From: Pelobacter sp. UBA5610
GTDB taxonomy: Bacteria; Desulfobacterota; Desulfuromonadia; Desulfuromonadales; Syntrophotaleaceae
NCBI GenBank assembly: GCA_002424645.1
Contig: DIKU01000045.1
Span: 41,101-100,943 of the forward strand
Direction of reading: 5' to 3'
Length of the DNA: 59,843 nucleotides
The notes beneath the pieces are model-generated. The model was given only the letters and a program-made list of their open reading frames with translations, was not told the origin of the DNA and ran no database searches. Within the stretch, counting starts at the first letter, position 1, and the number at the start of each line of letters is the position of its first letter. Positions 24,924-34,075 of this stretch are shown here, one piece after another. The position numbers and the translations under genes are program-made.

Positions 24924-26078
24924 ATGGCCATTTATCTGGATAATGCCGCAACGACTTTTCCTAAACCCGAAAGCGTTTACCGCGCCATCGATTTAACTTT
25001 GCGTCATCTTGGTGTCAGTCCGGGGCGCGGTAGCTATCAGCTTTCCCTTGAAGCCGGACGCCTGGTGTTGGGGGTCCGGGAAACCGTTGCCGAATTTTTC
25101 GGTATCCGCGACGCTTCGAGGGTGGTATTTGCAGCCAATGCGACCTCAGCCATCAATCTTGCATTATTCGGATTGCTTCAGTCCGGAGATCGGGTCGTTA
25201 CCTCTGCCATGGAACACAATGCCGTCAGCCGTCCTCTGCATGCCCTGGCTGCGCGAGGTGTAGAGGTGGTGCGGGTGCCGGTAGATGCTTGCGGCCTGAT
25301 CGATCCGGCTGTTATCCGCGCAATCGTGCGTGAAGGTAAGGGCCCGACCCGCATGGTGGTTCTCAGCCACTGTTCCAATGTCACCGGTGTCGTGCAGCCT
25401 GTCGCGGAGATAGGTAACTGGTGCCGCCGCGAAGGGATTCTGTTTATGGTCGATGCGGCTCAGAGCGCCGGTCAGGTACCGATTCACGTCGAAGATATGG
25501 GCATTGATCTGCTGGCCGTAGCGGGGCACAAAAGCCTTTTGGGACCCCCTGGAACGGGGGCGCTGTATGTTGCCGAGTCTTTGTTGCCGACACCGCTGGT
25601 ATGCGGAGGAACCGGTGGGAACGCCATTTCTCCCCAGATGCCGGAGGAGTTGCCGGAACGTTTCGAGAGTGGAACTCTGAATACCCCGGCGATTGCCGGT
25701 TTGCAGGCTGGTATCGAGTTCGTAAGGCAAGCAGGTCTGCAAAAGATTCAGCGGCATAAAGCCGGTTTATTGGAACAATTGTTATGCGGGTTGCGCGGTC
25801 TTCCCGGCATCCGTTGTTACAACCCCTCGGGTAATTGGTCGCTCGGCGGCGTCCTGTCTTTCAATGTAGAGGGGCGGGACCCGGCGGAAATAGGATTTTT
25901 GCTTGATGAGGAATATGGCATCTGTGTGCGCACCGGTCTGCATTGTGCACCCGATGCGCATCGCAGTATCGGTACCTTGCCCAGCGGCACTATCCGCGTC
26001 AGTCCCGGCCTGTTCAATACCGAAAAAGACATCGATGCCTTGCTGGCCGCCATGGAGAAAATGATCGGTTGGCGGTAA
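24924..26078 (+). CDS. Cysteine desulfurase-like aminotransferase class V
   Basis: A 384-residue PLP enzyme. MAIYLDNAATTFPKPESVY begins the protein. The PLP lysine is in AVAGHKSLLGPPGTG near residue 200, and the persulfide-forming cysteine lies in GICVRTGLHCAPDAHRSIGT near 340. It would remove sulfur or selenium from cysteine or selenocysteine. With DUF3343 upstream, XdhC and Mop nearby, the likely purpose is the sulfido ligand of the molybdenum cofactor. ATCGGAG lies before the ATG. Confidence 0.85.
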   Translation: MAIYLDNAATTFPKPESVYRAIDLTLRHLGVSPGRGSYQLSLEAGRLVLGVRETVAEFFGIRDASRVVFAANATSAINLALFGLLQSGDRVVTSAMEHNAVSRPLHALAARGVEVVRVPVDACGLIDPAVIRAIVREGKGPTRMVVLSHCSNVTGVVQPVAEIGNWCRREGILFMVDAAQSAGQVPIHVEDMGIDLLAVAGHKSLLGPPGTGALYVAESLLPTPLVCGGTGGNAISPQMPEELPERFESGTLNTPAIAGLQAGIEFVRQAGLQKIQRHKAGLLEQLLCGLRGLPGIRCYNPSGNWSLGGVLSFNVEGRDPAEIGFLLDEEYGICVRTGLHCAPDAHRSIGTLPSGTIRVSPGLFNTEKDIDALLAAMEKMIGWR

Positions 26079-26133
26079 AGGGCGAAAGCAGGACGACCAG
26101 GATTGTCCGGTTGCTTTAACGGAGGATACGCGT

Positions 26134-26961
26134 ATGCGTCTGATATCCAGGACTTCGATAGCCATGGTGCTGTTTGCCAGTCTCGTATTTTCCCCCACTG
26201 CTGGACAGGCCGGCGCCGTCCCTGGGACGTCATTGCGAATCTCCGCCGGGGTCGGTCTTAAAGATGCGCTCTTTGCGCTTGAAAAAATCTATGCGCAACA
26301 ACAACCTTCTGTGGTGCTGGAGTTCAATTTTGCTGCTTCGGGGTTTTTGCGTAAACAGATCGAACAGGGCGCACCGGTCGATCTGTTTTTGGCACCGGGA
26401 AGGCAACATGTGCAGGCGTTGCTGGATGGCGGTTTTACCGATTCGGGACGCTGTTGTGCCCTTTTGGGTAACGAGTTGGTGCTTGTCGTCGCCAGGGAAA
26501 AACAGCATCAGATCAAAGGGTTTGCGGATTTGGTCGCGCACGCACAAAGTTTTACCGTCGGATTGCCGGATATGGTCCCGGCTGGCACCTACGCTCGCCA
26601 GACCCTTGCGTCTCTAGGGTTGTGGGATAAGCTCGAGTCAAGGATGGTGTATGGCAAGAGTGTGCGTCAGGTATTGGCCTATGTCGAGTCGGGCAACGTC
26701 GATGCGGGACTGGTATTCGCTTCTGATAGCTCACTGCTGAACAGCGGGGTGGTGGCATGCGCGGCACCGTCCGACAGCCATGCTCCCATCGTATTCTCCA
26801 TGGCGGGGATGCTTGCCAGTCCCCACCCCCGTGAGCTGCGGGAATTTATGACGTTTTTGCAAGGCGAGCAAGCCGCGAGCATTTTTCGTCGATACGGCTT
26901 TACGCCTTTATTTCCAGGGGCAGGCGGTGCTGTCCGGATGCAGAATACGCCCGTCCGGTAA
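26134..26961 (+). CDS. modA: Second molybdate/tungstate-binding periplasmic protein
   Basis: A 275-residue paralogue of the ModA at 21414. The signal peptide ends near GQA (residue 26). ISAGVGLKDALFALEKIY, NFAASGFLRKQIEQGAPVD and YVESGNVDAGLVF parallel the first copy closely. No second modBC is present, so it may feed the same permease with a different affinity or oxyanion (for example tungstate). Tandem amplification of the binding protein is the simplest origin. It ends in a terminator hairpin. Confidence 0.86.
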   Translation: MRLISRTSIAMVLFASLVFSPTAGQAGAVPGTSLRISAGVGLKDALFALEKIYAQQQPSVVLEFNFAASGFLRKQIEQGAPVDLFLAPGRQHVQALLDGGFTDSGRCCALLGNELVLVVAREKQHQIKGFADLVAHAQSFTVGLPDMVPAGTYARQTLASLGLWDKLESRMVYGKSVRQVLAYVESGNVDAGLVFASDSSLLNSGVVACAAPSDSHAPIVFSMAGMLASPHPRELREFMTFLQGEQAASIFRRYGFTPLFPGAGGAVRMQNTPVR

Positions 26962-26980
26962 GACATGAGACGGGCGTATT
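26944..26980 (+). terminator. Terminator at the end of the molybdenum gene train
   Basis: AATACGCCCGTC (26944-26955) pairs perfectly with GACGGGCGTATT (26969-26980), followed by TTGTTGTTGG. The left arm overlaps the last codons of the second modA. The converging lipoprotein gene ends 44 bases later, so the hairpin may serve both strands. Confidence 0.65.
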
Positions 26981-27023
26981 TGTTGTTGGATGGACGTTCG
27001 TAAAATCCGGAACCGGTTCTGAC

Positions 27024-27419
27024 TCAGGGCAGGTCGGGAAAAGGACTCACTATCTGCCAGACCGCGTTGCGATATGCCCATTCCAGGCGGACCTTGAGAC
27101 TTTTCAGCGTATTGGAGGGAAGACGGTAATAGTCGATGCTTGACCAGGAAATTGCACGGTCCTGCTCAGGGCCTTCGAATTCCACTCCTTCCGGGCGGAT
27201 CTCAAGCACGCGGATGTCGCCTCTATCGGGGAATTTGTCTTGAAAGTCCTGACGGTATTCGCTGTCCATGAAGCTGGCGGCACTGCGGTAATCCTGCCAA
27301 GCCAGGCGCAAGGAAAATTCCTGGTTACTGTCACCGAAGGAGTCGGCAGGTGTTGGCCTGAGGGCCGGTGAGCAGGACGCTATACACAACACCAGTAAAA
27401 GCAGGTATACTCTTTTCAT
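27024..27419 (-). CDS. Small lipoprotein, hypothetical
   Basis: A 131-residue protein with a lipoprotein signal peptide: MKRVYLLLLVLCIASC, the cysteine at residue 16 being the lipid site. The rest is soluble and rich in charged residues and tryptophan (WQDYRSAASFMDSEYR), probably a small beta-rich domain facing the periplasm or outer membrane. I recognise no family with certainty. It is divergent from the glutaredoxin gene. Confidence 0.65.
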   Translation of the reverse strand: MKRVYLLLLVLCIASCSPALRPTPADSFGDSNQEFSLRLAWQDYRSAASFMDSEYRQDFQDKFPDRGDIRVLEIRPEGVEFEGPEQDRAISWSSIDYYRLPSNTLKSLKVRLEWAYRNAVWQIVSPFPDLP

Positions 27420-27477
27420 CGTCCCCCCATTAGGGTTGTTTTCCCATAATCCTGTTCAAGAGAAGGTATCTGCAATC

Positions 27478-27732
27478 ATGAAAAAAATCGAGATCTATAC
27501 CAAAAGTCATTGTTCCTATTGCCATCGTGCCAAAGAGTTGTTGCGCCAAAAGGGCGTCACCTTCATCGAGTACGATGTTACTGAAGATTCGCTCAAGGAG
27601 CAGGAGATGCGCGAGCGTTCCGGGCGGATGACGGTGCCGGAAATTTTTATCGATGATGCCCTTGTAGGAGGGTGTGATAACCTGTTCGCCCTCGATAAGC
27701 AAGGTTCTCTGGATCGTATGCTGGATGATTGA
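27478..27732 (+). CDS. grxC: Glutaredoxin 3
   Basis: An 84-residue glutaredoxin. KSHCSYCHRAKELL has the CxxC active site at residues 12-15, with TVPEIFIDDALVGGCDNL further on carrying the cis-proline and the GG turn. It reduces disulfides with glutathione or a related thiol in the cytoplasm. ATG 27478 is chosen because AGAAGG precedes it and the upstream extension is not conserved in kind. It runs toward the minus-strand methyltransferase gene, the two stops being two bases apart. Confidence 0.88.
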   Translation: MKKIEIYTKSHCSYCHRAKELLRQKGVTFIEYDVTEDSLKEQEMRERSGRMTVPEIFIDDALVGGCDNLFALDKQGSLDRMLDD

Positions 27733-27734
27733 CC

Positions 27735-29561
27735 TCAGCGGCGTATCGCGCCGATCAATTCGACGGCGATATCCACCTTGCCAAAAGGCGGCATAAGGTA
27801 AAAACCGTCCACCCTGTCACGACTGGCATCGATCAACTCCCGGGCGATGTCCATCCCCCGTCGAACGCCTTCTTCACCATGTGAGCCTTGCATGCGTTTG
27901 CGCACCTCCTCCGGCAACAAAATACCGGGTACTTCGTTGTGCAGAAATTCGGCGTTGCGTTCACTGACCAGTGGCAGAATCCCGACGAGAACGGGGATTC
28001 CCACGTCTTGCAGGCAATCGAGCATGGTGTTCAGGATAGACGCTGAGTAGATCGGCTGGGTCTGGACGAATTGGGCGCCGGCAGCGATTTTCTTGGTCAA
28101 GCGTCGCAGTTGGCCACGCATATCCGCAACATTGGGATTAAAGGCTGCACCGGCACGAAACTGCGTTGCGCCACCGAGGTCGCCACCCACCAGGGTATGA
28201 CCGTTGTTCAGGGCGCTGAGCAGTTCCAGAAGTCCGATGGAATTAAGGTCAAACACGCTGCTGGCACCGGCTTCCCCTCCTACCGCAACAGGATCACCGG
28301 TTACCGCCAGTACGTTGCGCAGACCGAGCAGGTGGGCGCCCAGAAGCTCTGAATGCAGTCCGATCAAATTGCGGTCACGGCCGGTGACATGAATGATGGT
28401 TTCGATGCCGATTTCGTCCTGAATGCGTTTGGCCAAGGCGATATTGCCCATGCGGATGCGGGCCAGGGGGTTTTCCGCCAGGCTGATGGCATCCGCCCCG
28501 GCTTCTGCAAGGCGGCGGGAGCCGGCGAGTACCTTGGTGCAATCGAGGCCTCTCGGTGGATCAAGTTCCACCGTGATGATGGGACGCTTTCCCCATGCCG
28601 ACAAAAATCCCCCCTGTAGCGGCACGGTCATGATTTGGGGGGGCGGTTCTGCGGGGGCACGCAGGACGACGCGGGTTGCGGGCTTGAGATCGGATACCGC
28701 CACGGCCAACGCACGGATATGTTCGGGAGTGGTACCGCAACACCCGCCAATCAGACAGGCTCCCGCCTTAACCATTTCCCGACCGCGGGCGGCAAAATAT
28801 TCCGGAGTCGCCAGGTAAATATAACGGCCATCGACATACTCGGGGAAACCGCTGTTGGCAAATCCGGACAAGGGCAGGTCTGTGTGGGATGCCATGGTGC
28901 GCAAGACTTCCAGCACATCCTTGGGGCCGGAACCGCAGTTGGCTCCGACTATTGTCGCTCCGGATGCGGCAAGACGTCTGGCCGCTTCGGCCGCGGCAAC
29001 CCCTTCGCGGGTTCTGCCGCCTTCGAAGAAGGCCATCTGGGCCACCACCGGCAACCCGGTCTGGCTGGCCACAGCGACGGCCAGTTCCAATTCTTCAAGG
29101 CTGGCAAACGTTTCCAGTAACAGCAGGTCAGCGCCGCCTTCGGCCAAGCCCTCCATTTGTTCCCGAAACAGGCTGCGGCGTTCCTCGGCGTCGAGGTCAG
29201 CGGTTTCTCCGGGAGTGCGACCCAGAGGTCCGACGGCACCGGCCACCAAGGCGCCATAACCCGCCGCTTCACGGGCAAGTTTCGCCCCGATGGCGTTGAC
29301 CTGATGAACCTGTGTTTCCAGTCCCGCGGCAGCCAGACGCAAGCGATTGGCTGCAAAGGTGTTGGTTTCCAGCAATTGTGCACCGGCGTCCAGATAGTCC
29401 CGGTGTACCTGGCGTACGATGTCGGGTTGTTGCAGATTCAGAATTTCGAAGCAGGCCGCCAGCGGTACGCCACGGTTATAGAGCAGGGTACCCATGGCCC
29501 CATCCGCCACGATGACACCACGTTCCAAACATTCAAAAAGACCCTTTTCAGCGCGCTTCAT
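27735..29561 (-). CDS. Bifunctional homocysteine S-methyltransferase/methylenetetrahydrofolate reductase
   Basis: A 608-residue fusion. The N-terminal ~290 residues are a homocysteine methyltransferase (VIVADGAMGTLLYNRGV, zinc ligands in GANCGSGP and IGGCCGTTPEHI). The C-terminal ~300 residues are an MTHFR domain (ITVELDPPRGLD, HVTGRDRNLIGLHSELLGA, GAQFVQTQPIYS). The protein links the folate one-carbon pool to methionine. The layout equals the YitJ type. It overlaps the NUDIX gene by four bases. Confidence 0.9.
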   Translation of the reverse strand: MKRAEKGLFECLERGVIVADGAMGTLLYNRGVPLAACFEILNLQQPDIVRQVHRDYLDAGAQLLETNTFAANRLRLAAAGLETQVHQVNAIGAKLAREAAGYGALVAGAVGPLGRTPGETADLDAEERRSLFREQMEGLAEGGADLLLLETFASLEELELAVAVASQTGLPVVAQMAFFEGGRTREGVAAAEAARRLAASGATIVGANCGSGPKDVLEVLRTMASHTDLPLSGFANSGFPEYVDGRYIYLATPEYFAARGREMVKAGACLIGGCCGTTPEHIRALAVAVSDLKPATRVVLRAPAEPPPQIMTVPLQGGFLSAWGKRPIITVELDPPRGLDCTKVLAGSRRLAEAGADAISLAENPLARIRMGNIALAKRIQDEIGIETIIHVTGRDRNLIGLHSELLGAHLLGLRNVLAVTGDPVAVGGEAGASSVFDLNSIGLLELLSALNNGHTLVGGDLGGATQFRAGAAFNPNVADMRGQLRRLTKKIAAGAQFVQTQPIYSASILNTMLDCLQDVGIPVLVGILPLVSERNAEFLHNEVPGILLPEEVRKRMQGSHGEEGVRRGMDIARELIDASRDRVDGFYLMPPFGKVDIAVELIGAIRR

Positions 29562-30151
29562 GGTCTGGCTCCATATATTTCGCCCGACGGTAGCAGTCCG
29601 GTGCGTTGCAAAAATTGGCGCAAGATGGCACCCGTCAATCCCCAGATCTCATAGGCGTCCACGTTGAAAAAGCACACCGGGTAAAGTCGCCCGAGATGTT
29701 CCCAGCTTTCCGTACGGTAGATGCGGGGATCGCACAGGCGTGCCACCGGTATTTCGATCACTTCGGCGATTTCGTGGGGATTGACGATAAAAGGATATTC
29801 GGCGGGGATGGTGCCGACGAAAGGCACGACATGAAAACCGTACACGGAAATAAAGTCATCCAAACGCCCCAAAACCGTTACATCCTCGACTTTTACCCCC
29901 ATCTCCTCTTCGGTTTCACGCAGCGCCGTGGCGCAGCGGTCGGTGTCTTCGGGATGCGATCGGCCACCGGGAAAGGCTATTTCTCCTGCGTGATGAGGCA
30001 GATGTTCGGTGCGTCGGGTGAACAGGATCGTGTCGACACCGTCTTTGAGATAAACCAGCAACAGCACCGCAGCCGGTTTGAGAACTCCGCGTTCAATACG
30101 GCGGCAGGCATGTTGCGTCAGGTCCTGTCGGACCTGTTGGGGATCCAGCAT
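29558..30151 (-). CDS. CoA pyrophosphatase-like NUDIX hydrolase
   Basis: A 197-residue NUDIX protein. LFTRRTEHLPHHAGEIAFPG, followed directly by the Nudix box GGRSHPEDTDRCATALRETE ending EEMGV, is the pattern of the CoA-pyrophosphatase (NudL) group. It would cleave CoA or related nucleotides. The start codon overlaps the end of rpe by one base and its stop overlaps the next gene by four, so all are coupled on the minus strand. Confidence 0.83.
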   Translation of the reverse strand: MLDPQQVRQDLTQHACRRIERGVLKPAAVLLLVYLKDGVDTILFTRRTEHLPHHAGEIAFPGGRSHPEDTDRCATALRETEEEMGVKVEDVTVLGRLDDFISVYGFHVVPFVGTIPAEYPFIVNPHEIAEVIEIPVARLCDPRIYRTESWEHLGRLYPVCFFNVDAYEIWGLTGAILRQFLQRTGLLPSGEIYGARP

Positions 30152-30816
30152 TATTGGCCCTCGGCCGCCGCGCGTGCTTTGAGGGCGGCAATGGTGGCGG
30201 CGTAGTTTTCGGTGCCGTAAACGGCACTGCCGGCAACCATGACCTCTGCACCTGCAGCGGCGATGCTTGCAATATTGTCGAGCTTGACACCACCGTCCAC
30301 CTCGAGTTCCACCGTCAGTCCACGTCGGTCGATCTCTTTGCGCAATGCTTCTATTTTCGGCAGACAGGAGGGGATGAACTGTTGACCGCCAAAGCCGGGA
30401 TTGACGGACATGATCAGCACCAGGTCCAGTTCGTCCAGAATCATATCAAGGCAGTTGAGCGGGGTTGCAGGGTTTAGCGACACACCGGCTTTTTTACCCA
30501 GGCTGTGAATCAGTTGCACGGTACGGTGCAGGTGGGGAACGGCCTCGTAATGCACGGTAATGATATCGGCACCGGCATTGGCAAAATCGGCAATATACCG
30601 ATCGGGATTTTCGATCATCAAATGCACGTCAAGGGGCAGCGTGGTTACGCGGCGGGCAGCTTCCACGACCAATGGGCCGATGGTGATATTGGGTACGAAA
30701 TGACCGTCCATGACATCAATATGCACGTAATCGGCTCCGCCGGTCTCGATGGCGGCAATTTCCTCGCCAAGGCGGGAAAAATCCGCGGAAAGAATAGATG
30801 GGGCGATCTTGATCAT
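30151..30816 (-). CDS. rpe: Ribulose-phosphate 3-epimerase
   Basis: A 221-residue TIM-barrel enzyme of the pentose phosphate pathway. IKIAPSILSADFSRLGEEI, HIDVMDGHFVPNITIGP, MSVNPGFGGQQFIP and VDGGVKLDNI carry the metal ligands and catalytic aspartates. The start at 30816 has GGAGA about seven bases upstream. An in-frame ATG six codons earlier is less well placed. Confidence 0.92.
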   Translation of the reverse strand: MIKIAPSILSADFSRLGEEIAAIETGGADYVHIDVMDGHFVPNITIGPLVVEAARRVTTLPLDVHLMIENPDRYIADFANAGADIITVHYEAVPHLHRTVQLIHSLGKKAGVSLNPATPLNCLDMILDELDLVLIMSVNPGFGGQQFIPSCLPKIEALRKEIDRRGLTVELEVDGGVKLDNIASIAAAGAEVMVAGSAVYGTENYAATIAALKARAAAEGQ

Positions 30817-30870
30817 GCTGCTTCTCCGTATCATGGGATGGGGAAAAATAGGGAGGGTTCCCTACGTCGC

Positions 30871-32226
30871 TCAGGGACGTTTCTGAAAAGCTACCGCAAA
30901 AAAGGCATCCATGCCGCCATGAAGATGCGGCAGGGTACGCAGCGCTCCAGTGTCGTCAAACAGTTTGCGCCATTCTTCAGGCATTTCGTCACGCAGGTCC
31001 AGGCGCATAAAATCAGGGTGCTCGTGCAGGAAAGCCCGGATGACGCCATCTGTTTCTTCGGTACTGAAGGTACACAAGGAGTAAACCAGCCGCCCGCCCG
31101 GGCGCAACAGCGGAGCTACGTTATGCAATATGGTTCGCTGCAGCCGGGCCATCTGTTTCAGGTCGCCGGGGTTGCGCCGCCAGCGAATTTCAGGGTTGCG
31201 CCGTAAAACGCCAAGGCCACTGCACGGTGCATCGACCAGGATACGGTCGAAACTTTCCGGTTCGAGAAAGTTGGGAGCACGGGTCAGGTCCCAAGCGCGT
31301 CCTTCGATCCCCTGACAGCCGAGTCGGGCTGCTCCGTTGGTGATTAGATCCACCCGTTGGGTGTGCAGGTCAAGAGCGACAATCTGGGCTTGATTGCCCG
31401 CCAGTGCGGCCATGTGGGTGGTTTTTCCCCCGGGTGCGGCGCAGGTATCGAGGATGCGATCGCCCGGTTGAGGGGCCACCAGATGGCTTATCAGCATGCT
31501 GGCTTCATCCTGTAATTGGAACAGGCCTTCAGCATGGCCGCTCAAATGACGCGTTATGCCCTGGTTGATGCGTATCCCTTCCGGGGCAAAACGGGTCGGT
31601 TCCGCCTCGCATTCGCCCTGGTTGAGCATTTCAAGCAAAGCGTCGCGTTGAATTTTCAGTTGGTTGGTGCGTATGAAATAGGGTGCCGGGTGCAGCATGG
31701 ATTCTGCCAGGTCGCAGGCCTGCTCCAAACCTAACTCGCTTAGCCACTGCTTTGCCAGCCAATGCGGGAGGGACAGTACATGTTCCAGATAGGCCAGCGG
31801 TTGCTCGGCGCGCGTGGGCCAGGACAGTTGTGCCCCCTGACGAATCAGGGCGCGCAGTATGCCGTTGATGAATCCTGTCGCGCGTTGCAGGCCGAGCCGC
31901 TTTGCCAATTCCACGGTTTCGAAAACGGCGGCATGAGCCGGGATGCGGTCGAGCTGCAACAACTGGTAGCCGCCGAGGCGCAGCAGGTTCAACACCGCAG
32001 GCTCTACTTTGGCCAAGGGTTTGCTGCAAAGTTGCTGCAGGGCATAGTCGAGGCGTCCGCGGTAACGCAAGACACCATAAACAAGCTCGGTTACCAGCCC
32101 GCGGTCCCGAATATCCATGCCGGGCAGACTCTCGAGAGCACCATCCAGCGCCAGATCGGCAAAGGCGCCGTTGTGTACCCTGTCGAGAACTTCGTAAGCA
32201 ATACTGCGTGGATCCTTTTCGATCAC
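30871..32226 (-). CDS. rsmB: 16S rRNA (cytosine-967-C5)-methyltransferase
   Basis: A 451-residue enzyme. The N-terminal NusB-like domain (RSIAYEVLDRVHNGAFADLA, LVTELVYGVLRYRGRLDYAL) precedes the methyltransferase domain with ILDTCAAPGGKTTHMAAL, the PCSGLGVLRRNPEIRW catalytic-cysteine loop and SLCTFSTEETDGVI with the second cysteine. It methylates C967 of 16S rRNA. Length and motifs fit RsmB. Confidence 0.9.
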   Translation of the reverse strand: MIEKDPRSIAYEVLDRVHNGAFADLALDGALESLPGMDIRDRGLVTELVYGVLRYRGRLDYALQQLCSKPLAKVEPAVLNLLRLGGYQLLQLDRIPAHAAVFETVELAKRLGLQRATGFINGILRALIRQGAQLSWPTRAEQPLAYLEHVLSLPHWLAKQWLSELGLEQACDLAESMLHPAPYFIRTNQLKIQRDALLEMLNQGECEAEPTRFAPEGIRINQGITRHLSGHAEGLFQLQDEASMLISHLVAPQPGDRILDTCAAPGGKTTHMAALAGNQAQIVALDLHTQRVDLITNGAARLGCQGIEGRAWDLTRAPNFLEPESFDRILVDAPCSGLGVLRRNPEIRWRRNPGDLKQMARLQRTILHNVAPLLRPGGRLVYSLCTFSTEETDGVIRAFLHEHPDFMRLDLRDEMPEEWRKLFDDTGALRTLPHLHGGMDAFFAVAFQKRP

Positions 32227-32256
32227 AAATACTTCCCCGTCCGGTTGCGGACAAAA

Positions 32257-32286
32257 GGCGGGGGCATGATCTCACACGCCCCCGCC
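32257..32286 (-). terminator. Terminator of htpX
   Basis: GGCGGGGGC (32257-32265) pairs with GCCCCCGCC (32278-32286). Read on the minus strand the hairpin is followed by TTTTG, so it would end transcripts from htpX before rsmB. Confidence 0.55.
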
Positions 32287-32311
32287 GGAAAATGGAAACT
32301 GAACTCGGTTA

Positions 32312-33151
32312 CTACAAAATGGTCATGTTCTCAAGGCGTTGGATACGTTCCTCAACCGGTGGATGCGTTGAAAACAAGGATTTTATTCCGCCGCCCCGCA
32401 AGGGATTGACGATGAACATATGCGCCGTTGCTTCGTTGACTTTGGGCATGGGCAGGCGGCTGTTGGCCATTTCAAGCTTGCGGAGCGCATTGGCCAGATG
32501 ATGGCCGTTTCCACACAGCACCGCTCCGCCACGGTCGGCAGCATATTCCCGCGAACGGGAGATAGCCATCTGCACCAGCATGGCGGCTAATGGGGCGAAT
32601 ATGATCAGCAACAACAAGCCCAAAGGGTTGCCGTCATCGTCGTCACGATTTCCGAGGCCGCCGAACAATGCCGCCCATTGGGCCATGTGCGCCATGTAGG
32701 AAATGGCTCCGGCAATGGTCGCTGCAATCGATCCGATGAGGATGTCACGATGACGTACATGGCTCATCTCATGTGCCATGACTCCCATTAATTCCTCGTG
32801 GGTGAGAATCTGTAAAAGCCCCTCGGTGGCGGCTACTGCGGCATGTTGGGGGTTACGCCCGGTGGCAAAAGCATTTGGCGTGGCCTGGGGCAGGATATAA
32901 ACCTTCGGCATGGGCAGGGCATTGCGCAGACACAACTGTTGCACCACGCTGAACAGCGGGCCGCTGGTGACTTCGCGGCCGCGGTACATGGCAATGACGA
33001 TTTTATCGGAGAACCAGTAAGACCCAAGATTCATGGCTGCAGCCATCACCAGGGCAAACAGAGCGCCGCCGCGTCCTCCCATCATGCCTCCGGCCCACAC
33101 CAGCAACAGGGTGAGCACGGTCATCAGCATTACCGTCCTCAGTATATTCAT
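32312..33151 (-). CDS. htpX: Zinc metalloprotease HtpX
   Basis: A 279-residue membrane protease. Two N-terminal transmembrane helices precede the zinc-binding HEMSH motif in LMGVMAHEMSHVRHRDIL. Two more hydrophobic stretches follow, then the third ligand region in REYAADRGGAVLCGNG. It acts on damaged membrane proteins in the inner membrane. The length matches the family. Confidence 0.9.
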   Translation of the reverse strand: MNILRTVMLMTVLTLLLVWAGGMMGGRGGALFALVMAAAMNLGSYWFSDKIVIAMYRGREVTSGPLFSVVQQLCLRNALPMPKVYILPQATPNAFATGRNPQHAAVAATEGLLQILTHEELMGVMAHEMSHVRHRDILIGSIAATIAGAISYMAHMAQWAALFGGLGNRDDDDGNPLGLLLLIIFAPLAAMLVQMAISRSREYAADRGGAVLCGNGHHLANALRKLEMANSRLPMPKVNEATAHMFIVNPLRGGGIKSLFSTHPPVEERIQRLENMTIL

Positions 33152-33249
33152 GGTACACCTCTTAATGACTTGGTAGTAGCTTCCATCCGAAAAAGGGGAA
33201 GCAAGCAGAACAGGAAACGTCCTTTGTGTTACAGAGAAAGAAACCTTTA

Positions 33250-34074
33250 TTATTCACTCACCACATAGGCGTCCAGCGCTTGGCGCACCGCGTCGACATC
33301 GATGCGTGTGTTAAAGCAGGGGCCCTCCGGGCGGGTATTGAATACGCCGATGACCGGTAAGGGATAGGCATCCCGGATACCGGAGGTGAGGTCGCGTTCG
33401 CAGGCCACCGCTACCACCAGTCGCGGCCGTTTTTCCATGAGCAGTTTGCGGGCAAGGGTTCCGCCGGTGGCAACCGCCAGAGTTACGCCGCGCTGCCTGG
33501 CCAGTTCCGCCAGGTCGCCGATGTCGCATCGGCCGCAACGGGCGCATTTTTCAACGTCACCGGTGACTTTGATGGCGCAATCAAAAAGTTGCAGGCAATG
33601 CGGCAGCAGGATCATGGTCTTGGCCGCCGGGACCCGTAGGTTCCGGGAGCGCACCAGCTGATTATTGAGATTGATAAAGGATCGTTGCAAAGCGTCACGA
33701 TCGAGTCGCATAAGCGTGCCGATGACGATGACCGCCGGCATCAGATACTTGATAACGATGCCGCGTAGCCGTGGAAAGATAAACAAGTCGCGACCGCTGA
33801 TCAAGGTCAGGGCGAGAAGACCCAGTCCACCAAGAACGACGATGACCAGCGTCAGCATGGCCAGGCCGAACCAGTAGGGTAGCCGTGGATGGATGGAAGA
33901 TAAGCCGACACTCGGCAACCACCAGATCACAAACGCGCTGATAGCAAACAGTCCTCCGACCATTGCCAGCAATATCAGAAAAGGGCGTTGTTGTGTCATC
34001 GTATCTTGTTCCGTCTTATTGCAGGCGTTGCCGCATGCTTTCTGACAGTTATGGTTCTCAGCCTCGCAGGCCAT
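33250..34074 (-). CDS. DUF116 membrane protein
   Basis: A 274-residue protein. Two hydrophobic segments (near residues 32-55 and 65-90) are followed by a DUF116 domain with metal-binding cysteines in LPHCLQLFDCAIKVTGDVEKCARCGRCDIGDL and a late CFNTRIDV. I start it at 34074 right after the fmt stop, with GGGGGACTGAC ahead. This gives a cysteine-rich N-terminus (CEAENHNCQKACGNAC). A shorter start at 33998 is possible. DUF116 proteins have no firm function. Confidence 0.72.
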   Translation of the reverse strand: MACEAENHNCQKACGNACNKTEQDTMTQQRPFLILLAMVGGLFAISAFVIWWLPSVGLSSIHPRLPYWFGLAMLTLVIVVLGGLGLLALTLISGRDLFIFPRLRGIVIKYLMPAVIVIGTLMRLDRDALQRSFINLNNQLVRSRNLRVPAAKTMILLPHCLQLFDCAIKVTGDVEKCARCGRCDIGDLAELARQRGVTLAVATGGTLARKLLMEKRPRLVVAVACERDLTSGIRDAYPLPVIGVFNTRPEGPCFNTRIDVDAVRQALDAYVVSE

Positions 34075-34075
34075 G

